Shown here: one piece after another, positions 1 to 6,219 of the stretch | Layout of the letters: each line of letters starts with the position of its first letter | Position numbering within the stretch: the stretch's first letter is position 1 | NCBI GenBank assembly: GCA_007133995.1 | Contig: SLLP01000235.1 | Span: 1 to 6,651 of the forward strand | Origin: Balneolales bacterium | GTDB lineage: Bacteria; Bacteroidota; Rhodothermia; Balneolales; Natronogracilivirgulaceae | Reading direction: 5' to 3' | Length of the DNA stretch: 6,651 bases | Notes under the pieces: generated by a model | Database searches by the model: none | What the model was told of the DNA's origin: nothing | The model's input: only the letters and a program-made list of their open reading frames with translations | Program-made: the position numbers and the translations under genes

Positions 1-1134
1 ACCACACCCGATGCCGTGCAGCTTGCCGAAATACTCGAGGATATGGCTGCCATTGACACCGCCTTTGCCGTTATGGAGGTTTCATCCCATGCCCTGGAGC
101 AGCACAGAGTTAGCGGAATACGCTTTAATGTGGCGGCATTCACCAATATCAGTCAGGATCACCTCGATTATCACCGGGATATGGCTTCCTACATAGATGC
201 CAAAAAACGGCTTTTTGCGATGCTTGATGATGCGGCGATTGCCGTGGTCAACCGGGATGATCCCGCATCACTCAAGGTGCTTGAGGGCTGTCGCGCAGAT
301 ATCTGGGACTTTGGATTTCGGGATGACAGAGATTTCCGCATCCTGGATGAGGGTCCGGATGGAATGGTGCTTGATCTGGACGGCGCCATTGTGAGCACGC
401 CGCTTGCCGGTCTTTACAATGCGTATAATGTGGCTCAGGCATATCTGATCTGTCTTGCACTTGGATGTGCCAAAAACAATGTGGCCGCCGCTTTGGGTCA
501 GGCGACCGGCGCCCCCGGCAGACTTGAGCGCGTGATGCCTCCCTCAACAGAGCCGTCATTCGCACCAAACGTATTCGTGGACTACGCACATACTCCCGAT
601 GCGCTCCAGAATGTACTTCAGGCACTTTCGGGAGTGTGTGAAAAGGGCGATACACTCCATGTCGTCTTTGGGTGCGGCGGTGACCGGGACCGTTCAAAAA
701 GACCAAAAATGGGGAAGATTGCCGACAAATATGCGGATGTTATCACACTCACATCGGACAACCCCCGCACCGAGGATCCCGATGACATCATCCGTGATAT
801 CCGAAAGGGTATTGTTCGCAGCGACAAGATTTTCGTGGAGCCCAACAGGCGCAAGGCTATCCGCTCCTCCATTCTGGAAGCCGATACAAGGACCCTGGTT
901 CTGGTTGCCGGGAAAGGGCACGAGAGGTACCAGGAGGTTCATGGGCGCAGACTTAAATTTGATGACCGCGATATCGCGGGAAAGGCGCTTGCCGAATGGA
1001 TTGAGCGGAGGATCTACAAACAGGGAACGAAAAAAGGCTCGAGAGCGGGTTCCGCCAAGAGACCGTATAAAAAATCCGGTTACGGAAAGATAAATAGCCG
1101 AAACAACGGTAATCAAAAAAGGGAGGTAAACTGA
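1..1134 (+). CDS. murE: UDP-MurNAc-L-Ala-D-Glu:meso-diaminopimelate ligase MurE (5' truncated)
   Basis: MurE is the cytoplasmic ATP-dependent ligase that adds the third residue of the peptidoglycan stem peptide. The frame is open from base 1 (T-T-P, a conserved MurE segment), so the gene enters from the left. The first 150 or so residues, including the GTNGKT ATP loop, lie outside; the GTG at 16 is internal. The 377 residues seen hold most of the central domain and the whole C-terminal domain. Motifs are MEVSSHAL (fragment residues 25-32), NISQDHLDYH followed by the AKKRLF lysine expected to be carbamylated (about residue 68), VDYAHTPDAL (bases 577-606), DNPRTEDP (757-780) and GKGHE (910-924). 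DNPR, rather than DNPA, is the signature of enzymes using meso-diaminopimelate. Beyond the usual end of the family there are about 40 extra residues rich in Lys and Arg. The stop overlaps the mraY start by one base (TGATG), suggesting translational coupling. Identity is very secure; substrate choice is inferred from the motif. Confidence 0.97.
   Translation, partial: TTPDAVQLAEILEDMAAIDTAFAVMEVSSHALEQHRVSGIRFNVAAFTNISQDHLDYHRDMASYIDAKKRLFAMLDDAAIAVVNRDDPASLKVLEGCRADIWDFGFRDDRDFRILDEGPDGMVLDLDGAIVSTPLAGLYNAYNVAQAYLICLALGCAKNNVAAALGQATGAPGRLERVMPPSTEPSFAPNVFVDYAHTPDALQNVLQALSGVCEKGDTLHVVFGCGGDRDRSKRPKMGKIADKYADVITLTSDNPRTEDPDDIIRDIRKGIVRSDKIFVEPNRRKAIRSSILEADTRTLVLVAGKGHERYQEVHGRRLKFDDRDIAGKALAEWIERRIYKQGTKKGSRAGSAKRPYKKSGYGKINSRNNGNQKREVN
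1121..1127 (+). promoter_or_regulatory. Strong Shine-Dalgarno for mraY
   Basis: GGGAGGT lies six bases before the ATG at 1134, inside the last codons of murE. It is one of only two clear ribosome binding sites in the window and supports 1134 as the mraY start. The run of A before it (from about 1110) should leave the site unpaired in the mRNA; that part is inference. Confidence 0.8.
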
Positions 1135-2270
1135 TGCTCTATCTCCTTTTGGACTGGATCAACCAGACGATAAACCCTCCGGGTTTCGGGGTGTTTGCTT
1201 TTATAACAGTGCGAAGCGCATTGGCTGCGATCACGGCGTTTTTTATTTCCGTTTTCTTTGGCGGAAAGATGATCCGGCTGCTCAACCGCATGCAGCTACA
1301 GGAAAACATCCGCGATGACATCGGCCTCGAAAACCACCAGGAGAAAGCCGGTACGCCCAGCATGGGTGGCTTGCTGATTATTATTGCCATCATTTGCGGT
1401 ACCGTATTCTGGGCAAATCCGTTCAATATCTACATCTGGCTGATTCTTATGGTGACCATCGTCCTGGGAGTCGTCGGTTTTGTCGATGACTATATCAAGA
1501 TTATCCGCAAAAACAAGGAAGGCCTGCTTGGCAAGTTCAAAATCATCGGACAGGTGGCAGTGGGAGCGGTGCTGGGACTTGTGCTCTATTTCCACCCCGA
1601 TTTCCAGGACTATAACACGCTGAGCACCATTCCATTTGTCAAGGATGCAAATATCGACTATGCCTTTCTCGGCGAGGCGCTGGGTTGGGCTATTTACATT
1701 CCGGTATGCATCTTCATCATTACGGCAGTAAGCAATTCGGTGAATCTGACGGATGGCCTGGACGGTCTTGCCAGCGGCACTACCGCCATTGCCGGTCTCG
1801 CCCTGGGAATACTGGCCTATGTCTCCGGCCGTGTCGATTATTCCAGCTTCCTTGATATCCTTTATCTGCCCGGCACCGGGGAACTCACCATCTACTGTGC
1901 TGCCATGGTGGGAGCCTGTTTTGGATTCCTCTGGTATAATTCGTATCCGGCAGAAGTGTTTATGGGGGATACCGGGTCTCTTGCACTCGGCGGTGGCATC
2001 GGAGCGGTGGCCCTGATGATTCACAAGGAACTTCTTCTTCCTATTTTATGTGGAATTTTCTTCGTGGAGGCCCTTTCGGTCATTATCCAGACCAGCTATT
2101 TCAAATACACGAAAAGGAAATACGGGGAAGGGAGGCGGTTCTTTCGCATGGCACCGCTTCACCATCATTTCGAAAAGAAAGGATGGGCGGAGCCCAAGAT
2201 CGTAGTCCGATTCTGGATCATCGCCATTCTGCTCGCCATCCTCACCATCATTACCCTGAAACTGAGATAA
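1134..2270 (+). CDS. mraY: Phospho-N-acetylmuramoyl-pentapeptide transferase MraY
   Basis: MraY is an integral membrane enzyme that moves phospho-MurNAc-pentapeptide from UDP onto undecaprenyl phosphate, giving lipid I, the first membrane-bound wall precursor. The 378 residues form a polytopic protein (about ten membrane segments expected for the family). Diagnostic motifs are all present: TPSMGG (74-79), GFVDDYIKI with the aspartate pair D118-D119, NLTDGLDGL (204-212), MGDTGS (277-282, with the Mg-binding aspartate D279) and the cytoplasmic APLHHHFE loop (340-347, His 343-345). The length is close to the family norm of about 360, with a slightly long segment around residues 153-175. The start is fixed by the strong ribosome site at 1121-1127 and by an N-terminus matching other MraY proteins. 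It follows murE directly; murF, which usually sits between them in proteobacterial clusters, is absent. There are no signs of damage. Confidence 0.98.
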   Translation: MLYLLLDWINQTINPPGFGVFAFITVRSALAAITAFFISVFFGGKMIRLLNRMQLQENIRDDIGLENHQEKAGTPSMGGLLIIIAIICGTVFWANPFNIYIWLILMVTIVLGVVGFVDDYIKIIRKNKEGLLGKFKIIGQVAVGAVLGLVLYFHPDFQDYNTLSTIPFVKDANIDYAFLGEALGWAIYIPVCIFIITAVSNSVNLTDGLDGLASGTTAIAGLALGILAYVSGRVDYSSFLDILYLPGTGELTIYCAAMVGACFGFLWYNSYPAEVFMGDTGSLALGGGIGAVALMIHKELLLPILCGIFFVEALSVIIQTSYFKYTKRKYGEGRRFFRMAPLHHHFEKKGWAEPKIVVRFWIIAILLAILTIITLKLR

Positions 2271-2278
2271 CACTGCCC

Positions 2279-3637
2279 ATGACCCTCATTAAAAATCAGC
2301 ATATTGTTGTTGCCGGTGCCGCCAGAAGCGGCGTTGCTGCCGCTTTGTTGATGAAGCGCAAGGGAGCTCGTGTGTTTGTTTCCGACATTGGAGCAATTGC
2401 AACAGAACACCGGGTGAAGTTGGAGAAAGCCGCTATACCGTACGAAGAAGGGGGGCATACCGACAAGGCGAAAAATGGAGATATGCTGGTGTTGAGTCCG
2501 GGCGTACCCGGTGATGCACCTATTGTGCGTGATTATAAAAATGCGGAAAAGCAGGTGGTAGCTGAGATTGAGGTGGCATCCTGGTACTGCAAGAGCCGGA
2601 TCATCGCCGTCACCGGATCCAACGGAAAAACTACGGTGGTCAAGTGGCTGGCAGATGTGTGGAAGCGCGCCGGACGCGACTTCCTGCTTGCCGGCAACGT
2701 CGGAACCGCCTTTTCAGAGGTCGTGGATCAAACTTCCCCGGAACGGGACCTGATTCTGGAAGTAAGCAGCTTTCAGCTCGATCACATCGACCGTTTCCGT
2801 GCCAGGGTTGCCGTGCTGCTCAATATCACACCCGATCATCTGAACCGCTACCACAACCAGTTTGAGGAGTACATCGCATCGAAAATGCAGCTGCCCGGAC
2901 ATCAGACAAAGGACGACATTCTGATCTACGGCTATGACGACCCTGTGGTGAAACAGCAGGTCGAAAAACTGTCCGGCATTCCGGACTCCCCCACACTTTT
3001 TCCGTTTTCAAGCGAAGCGGAAGTGCCCGGGATTTTTCTGTGCAACGGTATCATCCGAATTCAAACCGACAGGTTCAACGAAGAGGTAATTCATATGAAA
3101 CAGCTGGCACTCCCCGGTAAACACAACCTGCGCAACGGACTCGCTGTTGCCCTGGCCGCCCGGATCTGCGAAATCGACAAAGGCCCTATCCGCGAGAGCC
3201 TCAGCAGGTTCGAAGGTGTGCCGCACCGGCTGCAGAAGGTGCGCGAAATGGATGGCGTCACCTGGTACAACGACAGCAAGGCGACCAATGTCAATGCCGT
3301 CTGGTACGCTCTGACAAGCTTCAATCGGCCGGTTATTCTGATTATGGGCGGACGTGACAAAGGCAACGATTACAGCGAACTGGCCACCGAAATCCGCAAG
3401 AAAGTCAAGGCGATTGTGGCGATCGGTGAGGGCAGGGTAGCGGTTCGGGAGCAGCTTCAGGGCGTAGCGCCGGTGATCTGGTTTGCCGAATCCATGCAGG
3501 ATGCGGTACAGAAGAGCTACATGAAAGCCGAGCGCGGCGATGTGGTGATGCTGAGTCCGGCCTGCGCCTCCTTTGACATGTTCGAAAGCTATGAGGATCG
3601 CGGACTCCGGTTCATTCAGGCTGTCATGACCTTGTAA
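2279..3637 (+). CDS. murD: UDP-MurNAc-L-alanine:D-glutamate ligase MurD
   Basis: MurD is the cytoplasmic ATP-dependent ligase that adds D-glutamate to UDP-MurNAc-L-Ala. The 452 residues show the three Mur-ligase domains in order. The N-terminal UDP-binding fold has VVAGAARSG (10-18). The central ATPase has VTGSNGKTT (111-119), NVGTAF (140-145), LEVSSFQLD (160-168), NITPDHLNRY (182-191) and K202 in YIASK, the likely carbamylated lysine. Then come HNLRN (282-286), PHRLQ (315-319), the MurD-typical YNDSKATN (330-337), MGGRDKG (356-362) and LSPACASFDMF (425-435). The length is normal for MurD. The same frame is open upstream to an ATG at 2048, but those codons overlap mraY by over 200 bases and look nothing like MurD. 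The ATG at 2279 puts the dinucleotide-binding fold at the N-terminus and leaves an 8-base gap after mraY. No good Shine-Dalgarno precedes it; coupling to mraY translation is likely. Confidence 0.97.
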   Translation: MTLIKNQHIVVAGAARSGVAAALLMKRKGARVFVSDIGAIATEHRVKLEKAAIPYEEGGHTDKAKNGDMLVLSPGVPGDAPIVRDYKNAEKQVVAEIEVASWYCKSRIIAVTGSNGKTTVVKWLADVWKRAGRDFLLAGNVGTAFSEVVDQTSPERDLILEVSSFQLDHIDRFRARVAVLLNITPDHLNRYHNQFEEYIASKMQLPGHQTKDDILIYGYDDPVVKQQVEKLSGIPDSPTLFPFSSEAEVPGIFLCNGIIRIQTDRFNEEVIHMKQLALPGKHNLRNGLAVALAARICEIDKGPIRESLSRFEGVPHRLQKVREMDGVTWYNDSKATNVNAVWYALTSFNRPVILIMGGRDKGNDYSELATEIRKKVKAIVAIGEGRVAVREQLQGVAPVIWFAESMQDAVQKSYMKAERGDVVMLSPACASFDMFESYEDRGLRFIQAVMTL

Positions 3638-3641
3638 CGCT

Positions 3642-3654
3642 TTGGCCAGGCCAA
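3642..3654. repeat. Short perfect inverted repeat just after murD
   Basis: TTGGCC-A-GGCCAA is a perfect 13-base palindrome starting four bases after the murD stop. As RNA it could form only a five-pair stem with a three-base loop, and no T run follows, so it does not look like an intrinsic terminator. It could be a small operator or chance. Confidence 0.3.
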
Positions 3655-3662
3655 TGAAATTC

Positions 3663-3776
3663 TCACAAATACGAAAACAAACGCATCACAACCGCATCAA
3701 AATGGTTCACAATTGCATCACAACTAACAACTGTATCACAACTGAATCACAATCGGATAACAACAGCATCAATCCA
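3663..3776 (+). repeat. Degenerate 11-base tandem repeat array in the murD-ftsW spacer
   Basis: The spacer contains about ten degenerate direct repeats with consensus near GCATCACAACY. The T(C/A)ACAA-like cores begin at 3663, 3675, 3686, 3697, 3707, 3718, 3725, 3736, 3747, 3758 and 3769, giving steps of 12, 11, 11, 10, 11, 7, 11, 11, 11 and 11. The best copies are at 3683 and 3715, with GTATCACAACT at 3733 and GAATCACAATC at 3744. Of the ten G bases between 3683 and 3766, eight sit at the same unit position (3683, 3694, 3704, 3715, 3733, 3744, 3755, 3766). The 7-base step looks like a partial extra copy (TAACAAC). An 11-base period is not a multiple of three, so it is not a coding repeat. Function is unknown. 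It could be a phased protein-binding array, an unstructured mRNA leader for ftsW, or a neutral slippage product. Confidence 0.75.
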
Positions 3777-3812
3777 CATTAGGATCAGCAATAATAAGAC
3801 AGCAGCGTCATA

Positions 3813-4988
3813 ATGGTTTCCGACACCTTTAAAAAGCGATATCTGTTCGAGCAACCGGCTAACGGTTCAGCACCGGTGCAGGGTGTGCCCAGTGATCGCT
3901 GGTTGCTGGTGAGCGTGATCATGCTGATGATGGCCGGACTGGTGGCGGTGTACTCGTCCATTGCTTTTTTTGCAGAGACCAAATTCACTACTGCCGGCAG
4001 CCTGGTGGGCGGTCATGCGATCAAGATTGTGATCTCCCTGCTGGTGATGATCCTGGTTTCCAAGATCGATTATCATATCATTGCACGTCTCAGCCGGTAT
4101 GCGCTGCTTCTGAGCTGGTTGTTCCTCATCATTGTTACGCTGTACGGCACGGAGGTATTCGGTGCCCGCCGCGCCCTCCATCTGGGTGCGTTCTCATTCC
4201 AGCCTTCATCCCTGGCGACCATCTCGCTGCTGGTCTATGTTGCCCATCTGGTGACCCAAAAGCAGGAATACATCCACAGCTTCAAGCGGGCCTTTTTGCC
4301 GATCATGGTATGGATTTTGATCACCTGCGCGCTCATTGGTCTTGAGGACTTCAGCAGCGCCGCTCTGTTGCTGGCGATGTGCCTGGTGATCATGTTTGTC
4401 GGCCGCATCAGCATGATTCACATGACCGCCCTGGTGATTATGGGGCTGATCGGTGCCGGTGCCATTTTGTCACAGTCGGCCGAGCGTAAGAGCCGGCTGA
4501 CCAATTATGTTGAGCAGGTGCGGCATATCGAGAGCAGCGAGTTTCAGCTCGGCAGCGGCTACCAGGCGCAGCAGGCGCATATCGCCATCGCACGAGGCGG
4601 TTTCCTGGGTGTCGGCATAGGAAAAAGCACGCAGCGTGACTTCCTGCCTGCGCCCTACAACGATTTCATCTACGCCATCATCGCCGAAGAGTACGGATTG
4701 CTCGGCGCCGGCGCCGTGTTGCTGCTCTATGTGGTGATCCTTTTCCGGGGCATCGCGGTGATCGCCAAACGCGCCAGGGATACCCTCGGCATGCTGCTGG
4801 CCGTAGGCTGCACCCTGGGCGTGACCATGTACGCGTTCGTCAATGCGGGTGTGGCGACCGGACTGCTTCCGGTGACCGGACTCCCCATCCCCTTCATCAG
4901 CTATGGCGGGACCAGCATGCTCTTTTCCGGAGTGCTGATCGGCATCCTTCTGCGCATCTCGAAATTCAGGGGGGAGACTTATGAGTGA
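3813..4988 (+). CDS. ftsW: SEDS peptidoglycan glycosyltransferase FtsW
   Basis: FtsW is the SEDS-family membrane enzyme that polymerises lipid II into glycan strands at the division septum, working with a class B penicillin-binding protein (FtsI). The 391 residues begin with a soluble stretch of about 28, followed by membrane segments from residue 30 onward. The large extracytoplasmic loop contains QAQQAHIAIARGGFLGVG (251-268) and LPAPYNDFIYAIIAEEYG (278-295). In that loop D284 matches the catalytic aspartate of FtsW and RodA. NAGVATGLLPVTGLPIPFISYGGTS (344-368) closes the family signature. Its place between murD and murG argues for FtsW rather than RodA. Two usual residues are missing: the common PSE-x-A-K segment reads PSSLAT (131-136). 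The ATG at 3813 has no Shine-Dalgarno. Its 3' end overlaps murG by eight bases. Confidence 0.94.
   Translation: MVSDTFKKRYLFEQPANGSAPVQGVPSDRWLLVSVIMLMMAGLVAVYSSIAFFAETKFTTAGSLVGGHAIKIVISLLVMILVSKIDYHIIARLSRYALLLSWLFLIIVTLYGTEVFGARRALHLGAFSFQPSSLATISLLVYVAHLVTQKQEYIHSFKRAFLPIMVWILITCALIGLEDFSSAALLLAMCLVIMFVGRISMIHMTALVIMGLIGAGAILSQSAERKSRLTNYVEQVRHIESSEFQLGSGYQAQQAHIAIARGGFLGVGIGKSTQRDFLPAPYNDFIYAIIAEEYGLLGAGAVLLLYVVILFRGIAVIAKRARDTLGMLLAVGCTLGVTMYAFVNAGVATGLLPVTGLPIPFISYGGTSMLFSGVLIGILLRISKFRGETYE
4968..4976 (+). promoter_or_regulatory. Shine-Dalgarno for murG inside the ftsW 3' end
   Basis: AGGGGGGAG ends four bases before the murG ATG at 4981 and lies within the last codons of ftsW. It supports this start and means murG can recruit ribosomes itself as well as by coupling through the 8-base overlap. 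Confidence 0.7.
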
Positions 4989-6219
4989 TGAACTGCGCAT
5001 TATGATCGCTGCCGGGGGCACCGGCGGACACGTTTTCCCGGCCATTGCCATTGCCGATGCCATTCGCAGCGCGCATCCGTCCAGCCGATTCCTGTTTGTA
5101 GGAACCCGCGACCGGATGGAGTGGAAAACCGTTCCGGCCGCCGGATACGATATCGCCCCGATCTGGATCAGCGGCCTCCATCGCAGACTCACACTCAAAA
5201 ACCTGCTTTTCCCGCTGAAACTGGTGGTCAGCCTGCTGCAAAGCAGAAAACTGATCCGCAGATTCCGTCCGCACGCCATAATCAGCTGCGGCGGCTTTGT
5301 CGCGGGGCCGGCCGGCTGGATGGCCTCCCGTATGGGTGTGCCGCTTTTCCTGCAGGAACAGAACAGCTATCCCGGCGTGACCAACCGCAAACTGGCTCCC
5401 AAAGCGCAGAGGATCTTCACGGCGTTTGATGAAGCATCGGGGTGGTTCCCGAAACAGAAAATCATTCTGGCCGGCAATCCGGTTCGTAACAAGATGATCA
5501 CCCGGCTCAGGGATCCCGGCTTCCCTGCAAAAGCCAGGCGGCATTTCAAACTTGATGACGAGCGTCCGGTACTGCTGGTCATGGGTGGAAGCGGCGGCGC
5601 AAAAAGCATCAATGATGCTATGCTGAAACACCTGAAGGCACTGCATGACAGTGACGGAATCCAGATCATCTGGCAGTGCGGTGAAACCTATCTCGGACAG
5701 ATCCGGGAGAAGCTGAACGAGTCGGGCACCCCGGTCGACGACTTTCCCGGATTGCGGCTCTATGGATTCATGGATGATATCACCGAAGCCTGGGCCGCGG
5801 CGGATGTGATCGTTGCCAGGGCCGGCGCCATCACCTGTTCCGAGCTCCTGGCTGCCGGGAAAGCGGGCATTTTGGTACCGTCACCCTGGGTGGCCGGTGA
5901 CCATCAGACCCATAATGCAAAATCCCTCGCCGATAACGGCGCTGCGGTGCTTCTGAAGGATGGGGATCTGGATGCGCAGCTGCCCGAAGCCATCCGTAAG
6001 CTGATCAACGACCCGCCGCTGAGGGAAAAGATACAGGAGCAGGCCCGGAACATGGCGAAAAACGATGCCGCAACGGTCATTGCCGGGAAAATTCTTGACC
6101 ATCTGGAAAAGTCAGGTGCCACACCGGCAATACCAACAGACTCGGATAAGAAGCAAAGCAGCAATCTCAAGCACGACAACAACAAGACCCACAACACATT
6201 CAGCAGTACATCGGCATGA
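4981..6219 (+). CDS. murG: UDP-GlcNAc:lipid I N-acetylglucosaminyltransferase MurG
   Basis: MurG is a peripheral enzyme of the inner membrane face that adds GlcNAc to lipid I, giving lipid II, the substrate of FtsW. It has the two Rossmann domains of GT-B glycosyltransferase family 28. The N-terminal domain shows the glycine loop GGTGGHVFPA (12-21), GTRDRME (41-47), SCGGFVAGPAG (102-112) and QEQNSYPGVTNR (125-136). The linker has GNPVR (165-169). The C-terminal domain has MGGSGGAKSIN (201-211) and the UDP-GlcNAc site ARAGAITCSEL (279-289), followed by GDHQTHNA (306-313). The family core ends near residue 377. A further 35 or so residues are polar, low-complexity and rich in Ser, Asn, Lys and Thr (ending SSTSA), which is unusual for MurG. 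The start is supported by the ribosome site at 4968-4976. It overlaps ftsW by eight bases and murC by four. Confidence 0.97.
   Translation: MSDELRIMIAAGGTGGHVFPAIAIADAIRSAHPSSRFLFVGTRDRMEWKTVPAAGYDIAPIWISGLHRRLTLKNLLFPLKLVVSLLQSRKLIRRFRPHAIISCGGFVAGPAGWMASRMGVPLFLQEQNSYPGVTNRKLAPKAQRIFTAFDEASGWFPKQKIILAGNPVRNKMITRLRDPGFPAKARRHFKLDDERPVLLVMGGSGGAKSINDAMLKHLKALHDSDGIQIIWQCGETYLGQIREKLNESGTPVDDFPGLRLYGFMDDITEAWAAADVIVARAGAITCSELLAAGKAGILVPSPWVAGDHQTHNAKSLADNGAAVLLKDGDLDAQLPEAIRKLINDPPLREKIQEQARNMAKNDAATVIAGKILDHLEKSGATPAIPTDSDKKQSSNLKHDNNKTHNTFSSTSA

Larger units (their letters stand above)
3638..3812 (+). other. Non-coding murD-ftsW spacer, possible control region
   Basis: This is the only sizeable gap in an otherwise overlapping or abutting gene set. 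It is rich in A and C and poor in G on the + strand, so a transcript of it should be largely unstructured. It holds the small palindrome after murD and the 11-base repeat array. I see no convincing sigma70-type -35/-10 pair, no Bacteroidota-type TTTG/TAnnTTTG promoter, no terminator and no small gene. The last 35 bases before ftsW (ending near AATAATAAGACAGCAGCGTC) contain no Shine-Dalgarno. Whether ftsW-murG-murC has its own promoter here cannot be settled from sequence alone. Confidence 0.55.

Noticed and set aside
1296..2024. 242-codon open frame on the minus strand opposite mraY
   Set aside because: It is a shadow of mraY codon use; its composition is typical of the reverse strand of a membrane protein gene.
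2048..2278. Upstream extension of the murD frame to an ATG at 2048
   Set aside because: It overlaps the conserved 3' part of mraY, including HHHFE, and its residues match no MurD N-terminus. The ATG at 2279 gives a normal-length protein.
3642..3665. Intrinsic terminator after murD
   Set aside because: The stem is at most five pairs and there is no T run after it.
3706..3741. Sigma70-like promoter with TTCACA as the -35 box
   Set aside because: No acceptable -10 box lies 16 to 18 bases downstream; the match comes from the repeat unit itself.
3686..3753. TCACA cores as CRP/FNR-type sites
   Set aside because: The cores are all in the same direction and lack the inverted TGTGA partner at the required spacing.
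3683..3776. Repeat array as a CRISPR array
   Set aside because: Units are only 11 bases, degenerate and without spacers, so it cannot be a CRISPR array.
4470..5279. 269-codon open frame on the minus strand across ftsW and murG
   Set aside because: It lies opposite two clear conserved genes, has no recognisable domain and is rich in His, Gln and Arg as expected from antisense reading.
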